A DNA stretch of 64,000 bases from assembly GCA_017163975.1 (NCBI GenBank), contig JAFFSR010000264.1, positions 6,172,501-6,236,500 of the forward strand, in the 5' to 3' direction. Both the position numbers and the translations under genes were made by a program. Positions 19,967 to 29,803 of this stretch are shown one piece after another. Position 1 is the stretch's first letter. Each line of letters begins with the position of its first letter. The notes under the pieces were generated by a model that was not told where the DNA came from, searched no databases, and saw nothing but the letters and a program-made list of their open reading frames with translations. The DNA comes from Anastatus disparis (taxonomy: Eukaryota > Arthropoda > Insecta > Hymenoptera > Eupelmidae).

Positions 19967-21195
19967 ATGGAGGAAATTTTAAAAATAAGGACAGGAGTAA
20001 CATTGGATGAGTCAATAGCTCACTGTGAGGTGCACGCGTACCAGCCTTACACCTCGTCAAATTTCAATAATAGTGATGAAATTCGCATATCAATTCAACA
20101 TCAAGATTTAAATCTTTTGCCTTCGCGGAGTTCTCTACACATAGTGGGAGAATTAACTCAACGAGATGGCACTGCTTTAGCAAGAACTAACTTAGTTAAT
20201 AACGGCATCTGTCATCTATTCGAAGAAGTTCGCTATTAAATTAATGCTATTGAGATCGATCGCTGTAAGAATGTTGGATTGATCACCGTTATGAAGGGTT
20301 GGGTATCACTCAATCCTAGTCAGAGTTTGATTATAGAAAATGCTGGTTGGATTGATATAACGGAAACTCGGAAGATCATTAATAACAATGACTATTTTGA
20401 TATTTTCATACCTCTCAGTATGATTTTAGGCTTTGCCGAAGATTATCGCAAAATCATAGTCAATGTTAAACATGAACTTATCCTCACGAGATCCAGAAAC
20501 GATATTAACGCAGTAATACAAACAGCGAACGCTACTAATGCTTACGAAGATTTCAAAATTGATCTTTTAAGGATTGAGTGGCTTATGCCTCACATACAGT
20601 TATCCAATGAATGTAAAATTAGCATGCTTCGACAAATCGAGAAAAATAAACCTATCTCAATGAGTTTTCGTTCCTGGGAATTATACGAATATCCATTATT
20701 ACCGGCATCAACGAGACATGTATAGACAGTCAAAACGTCTAATCAGAGGAGAAGCCTCGTTTTATCATTCTTGGTTTTCAGACAAATTGAAAAAGACGAA
20801 AAACTGCTAACGCTAGTCAGTTTGATCACTGCAATTTGAGCAATTTAAAACTATTTCTCAATTCTACATACTATCCTTACGGAAATATGAATCTTGATAT
20901 TGCCAATAATCAGTATGCAATATTATACGATATGTACGCTAATTTCCAAAATGTATACTATGGGAAGGAGTCCGAGCCAATGCTGAAAAAATCAGATTAT
21001 ATCAATCACATGCCACTGATAGTCATCGATTGTTCAAAACAAAATGATTCTCCGAAGAGTGCTCCAGTTGATGTTCGTCTTGAATTCGAGACCAAACAAA
21101 ACTTTCCAGTTGGAACTTCAGCTTACTGTCTAATCTTACATGATAGAATCATAGAATACAACGCCATAAGCGGTGATGTCAGAAAATTAGTCTAA
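19967..21195 (+). pseudogene. Polinton major capsid protein (double jelly-roll), multiply broken
   Basis: Three adjacent open stretches form one capsid gene: 19967-20239, 20279-20725 (same frame) and 20836-21195 (shifted frame). The breaks are TAA at 20237-20239, TAG at 20723-20725, a frame change between about 20726 and 20788, and TGA at 20788-20790 in the new frame. Motifs such as HAYQPYTSSNFNNSDEIRI near the start, MKGW, WELYEYP and SxYYPYGNMNLD with YDMYANF near the end are what I recognise from Polinton double jelly-roll capsid proteins. This subunit builds the icosahedral shell in related viruses. With both capsid genes broken the copy cannot make particles unaided. Confidence 0.85.
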
Positions 21196-21290
21196 AGGAG
21201 CGGGGATAGTCTGCAAAGGAGTGGGGATAGTCTGCAAAGGAGTGGGGATAGTAGGATATAAGAAAGCGAGAGCGAGCTGAGATCTCATTC
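21194..21290 (+). promoter_or_regulatory. 21-bp repeat array and TATA upstream of the right terminal gene
   Basis: Three copies of a 21-bp unit AAAGGAGTGGGGATAGTCTGC lie at about 21194-21253, followed by GGATATAAG at about 21254 and the gene start at 21300. The array is placed like an upstream activating region for the terminal gene; the regulatory role is inferred from position. Confidence 0.5.
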
Positions 21291-21299
21291 TTTAACAAG

Positions 21300-21833
21300 A
21301 TGGAATACGCAGTGGACTTACAAGGTTTTAAAAAGCCAGGTGAAGAGTTTGTTTTAAAAGAGTTGGCTGTTGTTCCTCTTGTTGAGTCATCTGAACCAAC
21401 GGTGCATATTTTCAAACCACCTTTTCCTTGGAAAAAGTTAACTACAAAATACAAGCGTGAAAATCTCTGGCTCGAGCTTTGCTATCATGGACTAGCTTGG
21501 AATTCTGGAGATCACGACTATACTGAAATAGAAAAAATTCTTCGACAAACTCTGCAGAACGCAACACAAGTTTTTGTGATTGGTAAAGTGAAAAAAGAGT
21601 GGTTAGAGAAGTTTGATTTTAAAGTTGTGGATATTAGTGAACTGGGTATTCCCCATTTTGATCAACGGCTAACTAAAACAGTCTCTTGTTCACATCATAA
21701 TTGCATGTATAAAAATACATGTGCTGTTAACAACGTTAAATCAATACAAAAGTTGTATTTCAATGATTTCAGTGATTGGGTTATGGACTGGGAAGACACT
21801 CGTGCAAATACCGACAGTGAATCAGAACTGTAA
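21300..21833 (+). CDS. Polinton terminal-gene family protein, full length
   Basis: This intact 177-residue frame starts at ATG 21300. It opens with VDLQGFK and contains IFKPPFPWKKL and WLELCYHG, like its paralogues at 5462-5788 and 21849. A C-terminal cluster C-x-H-H-x-C...C (residues about 137-146) could bind zinc, and the tail is acidic (DWEDTRANTDSESEL). I know of no established function. The three paralogues occupy the outer edges of the Polinton and all read outward. The C-terminal Cys/His cluster is the part missing from both other copies here. Confidence 0.72.
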   Translation: MEYAVDLQGFKKPGEEFVLKELAVVPLVESSEPTVHIFKPPFPWKKLTTKYKRENLWLELCYHGLAWNSGDHDYTEIEKILRQTLQNATQVFVIGKVKKEWLEKFDFKVVDISELGIPHFDQRLTKTVSCSHHNCMYKNTCAVNNVKSIQKLYFNDFSDWVMDWEDTRANTDSESEL

Positions 21834-21848
21834 AAGAAGTTATCAGCA

Positions 21849-21992
21849 TGGAGTACTTGGTGGATATGCAGGGTTTCAAACAGTCTGGTGATGACTATAT
21901 TCTCAAAGAGTTGGCTGTAATGCTGCTCAACGATGATACCGAACCTCTGATACTCCTTTTCAACAAACCATATTCCTGGCGTAGACTTTAGG
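21849..21992 (+). pseudogene. Truncated third copy of the terminal-gene family
   Basis: An ATG at 21849 opens 47 codons homologous to the start of the gene 15 bp upstream (VDMQGFKQSGDDYILKELA ... YSWRRL), then hits TAG. Everything beyond is AT-rich and non-coding. The abrupt loss of similarity marks the right edge of recognisable Polinton sequence and points to a tandem duplication followed by truncation. Confidence 0.75.
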
Positions 21993-22672
21993 TTGATAAA
22001 TCCTTATTATATTCATAACCTATTTTATTTATAATTGCTTATAGTGTTTTATCAATTATTTTACTAGACTATTTTTAAAAATCCTAATATAAATTATTTT
22101 AAAAATTATTAAAATACGCATAGCAATAAATTTTTAAAAATTAGTTTCAAATGCTAAATAATATATATCTTACAATACTAACTTGTCATAAATAAATAAT
22201 ATCATTGTTTTATTATTTAAAATTTTTAATTTTGGAAAGATAATTAAAATTTTGTATTGATAACACAGGCACACAAAAAAAAGTTATCTGAGTTTGAGAC
22301 AAGACCCATATAATTATAGGTTTTTGGGTGCGCTGAATCCGAATCCGAGGTCAGATTTAGGCCATCACCCTCAGGTTTTCCCCTAGCTAGGGATACACCC
22401 TAGGTAATTGTGTAATCTACATTTACTCTCATGATCTCGGAGAACCAGGTACTCAGACGTTGCCTAACTCAGGGGCTTACACTGAGTTCATGTAAAACGA
22501 GATATACTCATCATAAATAACACTAGAAACATAACCTCAAAACCATCTTCGTCCTCAGATTCCTCTTCGTCCTCGGGTTCATCTTTGTCGTCAGATCTAT
22601 CTGATTCGTTGCATCTATCATTCTGTTTACTCAAATCGCTCTCGTGACTCATGAAACATCCGCGTATACTAT

Positions 22673-23056
22673 TTAACTTTTATTTACGTTGAACCCAAAT
22701 ACTTTTGTATTACAAAAATAACATTGCCTTTCATCTTGGGGCTTTCTCCAACGAGTCGGTTGTTTAATTTTGAGTTGAACCTCTTCTTTTTGTTCTTTTG
22801 CAGCCTTCCTGCACGTGAACATGTTATTACAAGCCTTACATATCGACGATGGAACCCAACTATGATTCAAGTCTCTTACATTTCTTCCAAAACAATCTTC
22901 ATAGAATTTTTTTATCTCTTCGGAGATGGGAAACCGATTTTTATGGACATCGAATTTTCCACAGGCATAGCAGAAGACATTAGAGTCACTAGGGCAATTG
23001 TGGAGTGGTTGATATGTAGTTTTTGGAGGTTTGTTTTTGTGAGTTGAAGTAGTCAT
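22673..23056 (-). pseudogene. Zinc-binding N-terminal domain of a transposon protein (partial)
   Basis: From ATG 23056 the frame runs 127 codons to the stop at 22673. It has three paired-cysteine clusters: FCYACGKFD, SSICKACNNMF and QCYFCNTKVFG, spaced as in the N-terminal zinc domain of a protein family common in insect genomes. The companion fragment at 61162-61485 and the longer pseudogene at 59205-60820 represent the same family. The open frame extends upstream to 23137, but I prefer 23056 because the DNA above it matches the untranslated leader of the other copy, where an ATG occurs at the same place (61162). Only the N-terminal domain remains here; the element is non-autonomous. Confidence 0.65.
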
Positions 23057-23305
23057 AAATTTGTAAAGAGCCCCGCACGTTTGGGATCCTGGCCCGATCA
23101 CAGGTGAGTCCGCCGTCCTGGAGGTGATTACCTTCATACCTCTCCAGGGCTAAGTATGAGGGCTTTCCGACTTTGACGAGGACAATGTCAACTCGTCGTC
23201 GGACACACTACGGCATCATCTTCGCACCCAAACGTCCCCCTGCAGGGCAGCGCGCCTTCGCTGGCTTCGTTACCATTACATTCTGGGAAGCGAATCATTC
23301 TACAC
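23057..23305 (-). repeat. Conserved leader sequence of the TAA-flanked transposon family
   Basis: About 220 bp immediately upstream of the start codon match, in inverted orientation, positions 60925-61161. Shared blocks include GACGAGTTGACATTGTCCTC, GTCAAAGTCGGAAAGCC and an AACGTGCGGG-like stretch about 15 bases before the ATG. It is GC-richer than anything nearby and better conserved than the adjacent coding DNA, so it may be a promoter or a structured untranslated leader. Confidence 0.75.
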
Positions 23306-23537
23306 ATCTCCATTGGAGCAGTTGTCATCGTCCCTATAAAATGCCATGGTAGCAGGAATTTTCAGATTTCCATCTTCTTTGATGAGAAGTATATTTATTC
23401 CAAGCTGTAAAAGCTTCAAATAGAAGTACTCCACACCCTCATATATTATGAGACCACTGCAATAGAATCTGGAATCTTCTTATTGTCTGGGATCTGGTTT
23501 AGAGATGAGGCAACCTCAGAGCCACGGGAATAACTTA

Positions 23538-24519
23538 GGGTCAGAGTCCCGATTACTGAGCCTGTCCCGAACACTGTGTTCTTATATTTAATTGTTTTTA
23601 TAAAATGAATTTTATAAAAAAACTGAAAGAAAAAAATGTCATAATAAAGTCGAAAGATCAATCTTTAATTTGCAAAAATTAATTCTATATCATATCAATT
23701 AATTTTTCGTAAAAAAAAACTTTTTAATCATTCTATTCATTTTTTAGCACTTATTGCGGATTCCTTAAAAAAAATCTTAAGGAGAGGTACAATCTTTCAA
23801 GATGATTAATTACTTTTAAAAATACAATTACGTAACATAAAATGAAATATATTATAATAAAACAGTTAAATTTTATAATAAACATGAAAAAATTATTTTT
23901 AAAACCTTTTTTATTTATTTTTATGCAAAGTCCAGTAATACAGCATGATTTGAAAAGCTGGCCATATTTCTGTGTTGCCCGCGCGCGACTTCTCAACCTC
24001 ACTTCTAATTACTACTTCGATATGTGATGCTCGCTATTCGTAAAGGTTTCAACGTTTATGCATATCGTTAGTATACATTAAACTATATAAAACATTGAAT
24101 ATAAACATTAAAAATATTTTAATAATATTTCTTTTCTTTTGTAATACACAAAACTGAATAAAAATATATAAAAAAACGTGCTCTTTATACCAAAGAGGTT
24201 ATGTTGCATATCGAAAAAGAACTCGGTATTTTGGAACACGGACTTATGGACAGGGCACAGTAATTAGGGGAACAGTAATATGACGAAAGACTTTTGCAAA
24301 GCACAGTAATTTGTACAAAATATTTTTTTTTGTTTCGGCTTAAATTCAATGATAAAAAAAATTATATGATTTCAATAATAAAAAAAATTGCATTAGATAC
24401 AGGGATGATTGAAGTATGCATACGCATTGATAGAAATGAAAATGGTAATAATTTGAATTAATGATGGATCTATTTCTTAGAAGATTATCTTAATGACACA
24501 GTAATTGGGACTCTGACCC
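23538..24519. mobile_element. TA-flanked inverted-repeat element (982 bp)
   Basis: GGGTCAGAGTCCCGATTACTG at 23538 (first 20 bases nearly exact) is mirrored at 24499-24519 by CAGTAATTGGGACTCTGACCC. TA flanks both sides (23536-23537, 24520-24521), suggesting a mariner-type duplication. A second inverted pair (CTGTCCCGAACACTGTG near 23560 and its mirror near 24255) lies inside. No transposase is encoded. It is nested in the TAA-flanked transposon. Confidence 0.72.
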
Positions 24520-24975
24520 TATTCATGCTATTATCAAGGTTCTTCTTTATCTAGTGGTAAACCTGAGGGCGATGGATTAAATCTGACCTCAGATTCCGAT
24601 TCAGCGCGAACTTCGAAAACTTGAAGACTAGGGTTGCGTCCGGAATTGAAGAATTAGTAAATTCTTGGACATCCTAGGGATTTTTTCGTTTTGAGGTTAT
24701 GTTCCTAGTGTTGTTTATGATGAGTATATCTCATTTTAAATGAACTCACTGTAAGCCCCTGAGTTAGGCAACGTCTGAGTACCTGGTTCTCCGAGATCAT
24801 GAGAGTAAATGTAGATCACACAATTACCTAGGGTGTATCCCTAGCCAGGGGAAAACCTGAGGGTGATGGATTAAATCTGACCTCAGATTTGGATTCAGTG
24901 CACCCAAAAACCTATAAATATATGGGTCTTGTCTCAAACTCAGATAAATTTTTTTTTGTGCGCCTGTGTAATTAA

Positions 24976-25123
24976 CCTTTTAAGGACGGGACTGGTCGAT
25001 ATTTCGACCACTCAAGCATCATAATATTTTTCAGTTATTTTGAAGATAATATAATTTTTTGAATATAAAAAATATTATGATGATTGAGTGGTCGAAATAT
25101 CGACTAGTCCCGCCCTTAAAAGG
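24976..25123. mobile_element. Palindromic MITE with TTAA duplication
   Basis: CCTTTTAAGGACGGGACTGG at 24976 pairs with its near-perfect mirror ending at 25123, and TTAA flanks both ends (24972-24975, 25124-25127). The 148-bp element is one hairpin with about 60-bp arms. TTAA plus a CCT start resembles piggyBac-type MITEs. It abuts the TAA duplication of the preceding transposon. Confidence 0.88.
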
Positions 25124-25325
25124 TTAAGGAAATTCTAATTTAGGATTAGTTGAAAATGATTCTTTTTACTTAATTATCATCATGTATTATTTATTTTTAT
25201 AAATTATTTATTTTATAACCTATTTTTCATTAACTATTTGCTATAAACTATTTATTTGAAACGTTTTTGAAACGTTTTCTGGTAAACTTATATACGTTTG
25301 TAAATTTCAACAAAAATACGTATTT

Positions 25326-25632
25326 TTGGTCTCCTAGACGCTTGAGGATAAGGACAAGAAGATCCAAGGAAAGAAATACTCCAAGCTGCAATTCAGATTA
25401 ATATAGATTTATTAATCGAGACTTATCACAAGGCTTGGTTTGCCTGAGAGTACAGAGTGAGATAGTACTTAACTTCTAGTCAGTCGAGAACGGTCTGTTG
25501 CTCGCTAGCTCGACAGAGTCGTGCTCTCCTTGTAGCGCTCACATAGTGCTCTACGTCGCTCGCTTGCGCGCCGCTAGCTGCGCAAGGCACTTACGCGTGC
25601 CGTGTACATACATACATCTGTGTGTGCCCACA
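25326..25632 (-). mobile_element. Solo-LTR-like insertion with 5-bp duplication
   Basis: TATTT is duplicated at 25321-25325 and 25633-25637. The opposite arm of fold-back H shows the uninterrupted site (TACGTATTTAAAACG), confirming the insertion. Read on the minus strand it starts TGTGGGCACACA and ends GAGACCAA. The 307 bp are GC-rich relative to the surroundings and encode nothing. A 5-bp duplication and TG start fit a solo LTR. Confidence 0.65.
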
Positions 25633-25858
25633 TATTTAAAACGTTTTTAAAACATAAAATATGTCCGCCAATTTTAGATTCTCAAGAGTAATGTAACGTT
25701 TATGGAACGTTTAAGAAACGTTTAGAAAACGTTCCCTCGATGAAAATTTACGCAAGCTCAAATATCCAAACGTTCCTTCACGTTTAAAAAACGTTTTATT
25801 CGGTATAATTTTTTTCTCTGTATAATAATTTTTTAGAATGATAAAATAAAACGTTTAA

Positions 25859-26243
25859 GAGCAGGCCGGATTCGCTGTCCTTGTCTAATTGGCATTTTTG
25901 TTATTTACTCAAGTTTTAATCGGTGTATCTTCAAATTAAAGGTCGAGCGCAATAGATATTATTATTATGAACATCAATGCACAAGAAAAAAAATATCTAC
26001 CAGTTTGTTTTTGAGAAAAGTAAGTAACGCCAAAGTAAAAGTTTATGTTTATAATATTTTTGCGTCACTTACTTTTCTCAAAAACAAACCGGTAGATATT
26101 TTTTTTCTTGTGCATAGATGTTCATAATAATAATATCTATTGCACTCGACCTTTAATTTGAAGATATACCGATTAAAACTTGAGTAAATAACAAACAACT
26201 CAATTGTTACTCGGTCGGTATCAGGTTCTACTCCGACCTACCG
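25859..26243. mobile_element. TTAA-flanked hairpin element in fold-back H
   Basis: TTAA flanks both sides (25855-25858, 26244-26247). The tips GAGCAGGCCGGATTCG and, reversed, CGGTAGGTCGGAGTAG are imperfect inverted repeats. The core (about 25915-26185) is a nearly perfect hairpin centred near 26045. The left tip resembles the GAAGGGGCCGAACTATCTGTC family at 44243 and 62153. Confidence 0.72.
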
Positions 26244-26466
26244 TTAAAAAACGTTTTAGGAACGTTTGGACATATAAGCCAACGAAAGTTTTCACCGAGA
26301 AAACGTTTTTTAAACGTTTCTTAAACGTTCCATAAACGTTATATTACTCTTGAGAATCTAAAATATGTGGACAAATTTTACGTTTTAAAAACGTTTTAAA
26401 TACGTATTTTTGTCGAAATTTACAAACGTATATAAGTTTACCAGAAAACGTTTTTGAAACGTTTTG

Positions 26467-27633
26467 TGCTGTTAGGGGTTGGACACAAATTTAAATGTCA
26501 AGTGACAGGATTTTTGTGTTTAAAATATGCTGGTATCGTTAGTTGTCGGGATCGCATACGTAAGGGGTATTTTGACAAGAAGTTATAGGATTTCTCGAAT
26601 GTATGACAAAAATTACTATGTGAACTAATAAAAATTTATAGTTGTTATTGGAATAATTAAAAGGTTCAAAATTTTACTATGGTAACATACTAATTATTTT
26701 AAGATTGTTTTGTGCTAGTTCAAAAATGTCCTAGCGTTTTCTGCTGCTTATATTGTAAATAGTTTTAGAAACCTAATAAAATTTGCTACAACGCTAGAAA
26801 AAAGAGTACGTTTTTATGTGAGTGCGTTATAATGCTAACAGTAATTTTTAGAATTTTCTCTCAATATACTTATGTATTTTACCTGCAGGATGTAGAGATT
26901 GATACATTGAAACAAAATTTTTATTTTACATTAGTAAACAAACGAATATGTGTCAACCTATAATTGTTTTAAAAAATTTGCAAATGAATTAGAACAATAC
27001 AATTTTTGAAAACCTACATTACCTACTTTACATGCTATTCATAAGACTTAAAACATTTTAAATATTTATCATATAAATTGATAAAAACTGATAAAAAAAT
27101 AATAAAAATTAATTTAATGTGATAAATAATAATAATAACCGATAAAAATAGAATAAAAACGGATAAAATATCCGAATTTCTACACTTTTTATCCATGTTT
27201 ATCTTTTTTTTTTATTTTTATCACTTATTATCAAGATTTATCCATTTTAATCACTTTTTATTCATGATTATCAAGTTTTATCATTTTTTATTACAAATCT
27301 CTTTCATCAGGGTTGCAGGATGTCTTTTAATAATTTTTAATAATCAATCAAATTTTATAGAAAAAAATTTTAATGAATTAAAATTATTTTATTTTTAATA
27401 ATTTTAAAAGTTAATAACTTGTTACTTATTTTCTTCCTAAAGGAAGATTCAAAAATAAGAATCGTCCGCAAATCGAAAAGCTTCTGCAAATGAACACGGA
27501 ATATCTTATATACCTGCGTTTCCGAAATTTAGATATAGGATCGTAAAATTAAGAAAAACGCCATCTAACAATCAAAGATGGAATTAATAGTCAGTTCGAA
27601 TTATTTTTTGAGTACTTGTGTTTTCAACTGCTA
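26467..27633. other. AT-rich non-coding DNA with a GATAAA-type inverted repeat
   Basis: No gene is seen. At about 27080-27310 opposed runs of GATAAAAA and TTTTTATC form a fold-back-like structure ending TTTCATCAGGG, which resembles the right tip of the CCC...GGG fold-back class; a matching left tip is not visible. Confidence 0.45.
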
Positions 27634-28719
27634 CCCTAGCGGAAAAAAATAAATGCAGACAACAGTTAATAACTGAAAATATCAGGAAAATACTGAAAAA
27701 ATAGATAAAAACTGAAAAAAAACGGAAATTAACTGTTGAAAAATGTCGGATCGAGACAAAGACAAAAGTTATCTTCTGATTTCTTCAGATTTCTTCAGTT
27801 TTTATCAGTATTCTACAGTTCTATACAATTATCTGCAATTATCAACAATTATATTCATTTTTTAACATTTTTTTCCAAATATAAAAGTCATTGAAAAAGT
27901 GAAAAAATCTGAAGAAAATTGCAGAAAACAGTTATATTCCGAACACACCTGTTGAAAAGTGAAGAAATCTGGAGGAAACTGCAGAAAACGGTTATATTCT
28001 GAACACAACTATTGATAAGTGAAGAAAACTGTAGACAACAGTTATATTCTGAAGACAACTGTTGAAAAGTGAAAAAAATCTGAAGGGAACGGAAAAAAAC
28101 AGTAATATTCAGAACATAACTGTTAAAAAGTGAAGAAATCCAGAGGAAACTGCAGAAAACAGTTATATTCTGAACACAACTGTTGAAAAGTAATAAAAAT
28201 CTAGAGAAAACTAAAGACAACAGTTACATAACCTTTTAAAACGAAGAAAAGTGAAGAATGTTGAAAAAATATTTTTTTCTCGCTCGTAAAAAGTTAAGAA
28301 ATTGGAGCATAACTGGAGAAAACTAATAATATTGGCAGATAACTGAAGAAAACAGTTATTTATTGTTTTAAAACGAAGAAAAGTGAAGAATGTTGAAAAC
28401 ATATGTTTTTCTCGCACGTAAAAAGTGAAGAAATAGGAGCATAATTGGAGAAAACTGATAATATTGGCAGATAACTGAAGAAAACAGTTATTATCTGTTT
28501 TAAAACGAAGAAAAGTGAAGAAAGTTAAAAAAATATTTTTTTCTCGCATGTAAAAAGTGAAGAAAACGAATCATAATTATAGAAAATTGATAATATTGGC
28601 AGATAACTGAAAAAAACAGTTGTTAACTGTTGTCTTTGTCTCAATTTCGACATTTTTCTGCTGTTATCTGCTGTTAGAAACTGTTTCCTTTATTTTTCTT
28701 TATCTTTTTTCCGCTAGGG
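27634..28719. mobile_element. Fold-back element B (CCCTAGCGGAAAAAA ends)
   Basis: CCCTAGCGGAAAAAA at 27634 is mirrored by TTTTTTCCGCTAGGG ending at 28719. A subterminal motif (ATCGAGACAAAGACAAAAG near 27750; its mirror TTGTCTTTGTCTCAATTTC near 28630) parallels the GAGACATAAATAA motif in element A, linking the two. The interior is an array of units of about 60-130 bp rich in GTGAAGAAA and AACAGTT. Flanks are TA and AA, so the duplication is imperfect. Reading frames in the array are repeat artefacts. Confidence 0.82.
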
Positions 28720-29434
28720 AACAAATATAATTTAAAAAAAACTATACATTTATAGATTAAAAGTTTTACCCCTAGTACACTAATGTTCTACGTTTATATG
28801 AAAAATATATAAGTATATGGGTTATTCTATAACTGTGTGACAACGACACATACCTCAATTCAAGGAGTCTAATTCCGATTCCAATTAGAATTTCTAATTG
28901 GAATTCCAATGAGATTTATACTTGTTAATGACTTTGCTTTTTCCCACTAATTCAGAGGGAGAAAAGTTCTTTACGCCCGCCAACATTAATTACTCTAAAA
29001 ATAAACAAACAAAGCGTATTTTTTTCTTGCGAATTAATAGTGTGAAAAGTTCTGTACGACCGTCAACATTACTTACTTTAAAAATAAGCGGAAGAAAGTA
29101 GTACTTTTCTCGCGCAAAACTTAATTTCTCTTAAATTGAGTGCAAAAAGCGTACTTTTTCTTGCGAATCAAAAGTGAAAAAAGTTCTTTACGCCCGCCAA
29201 CATTAATTTCTCTAAAAATAGACGGGAGAAAAGTAGTTTTTTCTCGAAAATTCAATTTCTCTTGAATTAAGCAAGAGAAGCGTACTTTTTATTGAACAAA
29301 ATGATGTGATTAAATAACATGATTAAATGACATGACTAAATCATGTAACGAATTCACGTGATGAAATTATGTGATGAAGTTAATAATGCATTGGGACAAT
29401 TATTTATGTAATTTTTTAAAAATCATGTAATGAA

Positions 29435-29803
29435 CCCGGACAAAAAAATCCAGCTGGATTTCCCAACCTAGTTGGGAAGGACTAGATTCTAGCTGGATTT
29501 CACTAGATTTCCTAAAGATTTTCAGTCAGACAATTCACGTTTATTTATTCCTGGAAGTCCACCTATTTTTAACTGGATTCATCGATAGATTTCCAATTCG
29601 ATTTCAAGGCTTTAAAATCGAGTTGGAAATCTATCTATAAATTCAGTTGAAAATAGGTAGACATCCAGGAATAAATATACGTGAATTGTCTGACTGGGAA
29701 TCCTTCGGGAAATCTTGTAAAATCCAGCTGGAATTTAGTTCCCAGCTAGGAAATCTAGTTGGCGAATTGAAATGGGAAATCCAGCTGGATTTTTTTGTCT
29801 GGA
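29435..29803. mobile_element. Fold-back element E (TCCAGCTGGA palindromes)
   Basis: CCCGGACAAAAAAATCCAGC at 29435 mirrors GCTGGATTTTTTTGTCTGG (ending 29802), with AA on both flanks if the last base is counted. The interior has repeated TCCAGCTGGA, a GGAATTCC-like pair and two long arms meeting near 29620 (ATTCACGTTTATTTATTCCTGG and its mirror). At 369 bp it has the same CCCnGnCAAAAAA tip as elements C and D and lies inside array I. Confidence 0.82.

Larger units (their letters stand above)
5462..21992. mobile_element. Polinton/Maverick (adintovirus-like) element, decayed
   Basis: The hallmark Polinton set is present: protein-primed family-B DNA polymerase, retroviral-type integrase, HerA/FtsK-type packaging ATPase, adenain-type protease, and single and double jelly-roll capsid proteins. 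Gene order is: an outward-facing minus-strand gene, PolB (+), a small OB-fold-like gene (+), a minus-strand block (BIR/RING, integrase, two or three small genes, ATPase), then a plus-strand block (PLA2-protease, minor capsid, major capsid, two outward-facing paralogues of the leftmost gene). Terminal inverted repeats and the 6-bp duplication expected for Polintons are not visible. Both outermost genes are truncated, so both ends are probably lost. Of the length, 2.56 kb (10880-13442) is a later insertion. Confidence 0.92.
22264..24968. mobile_element. DNA transposon with about 290-bp terminal inverted repeats and TAA duplication
   Basis: The ends are CACAGGCACACAAAAAAAAG at 22264 and its near-complement ending GCCTGTG at 24968, flanked by TAA at 22261-22263 and 24969-24971. 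Similarity between the ends continues for about 290 bp (to about 22550 and from about 24680), including a CTGAATCC-GAATCC-GAGGTCAGA stretch. Inside, a conserved leader (23057-23305) precedes a minus-strand zinc-binding N-terminal fragment. A TA-flanked element (23538-24519) is nested in it. The 3-bp TAA duplication would suit a Harbinger-like target, but the encoded protein is not one I recognise as such. The locus at 58603-61485 belongs to the same family. Confidence 0.85.
25257..26466. mobile_element. Fold-back element H (AAACGTTT palindrome array), with nested insertions
   Basis: The left arm GAAACGTTTTTGAAACGTTT at 25258 is mirrored by AAACGTTTTTGAAACGTTTT ending at 26465, and the arms continue to pair inward through GGTAAACTTATATACGTTTG and further AAACGTTT blocks. 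The right end continues as GTGCTGTTAGGGG, but the left end lacks a matching CCCC start, so the left tip may be lost. Two later insertions lie inside: a solo-LTR-like segment (25326-25632) and a TTAA element (25859-26243). Confidence 0.8.

Noticed and set aside
5462..21992. Polinton terminal inverted repeats
   Set aside because: I compared the DNA around 5300-5800 with 21300-22260 by eye; only protein-level similarity of the terminal genes was found, not a nucleotide inverted repeat.
27888..28549. Phe/Ser-rich frames on the minus strand
   Set aside because: They are generated by the GTGAAGAAA repeat units of fold-back B.
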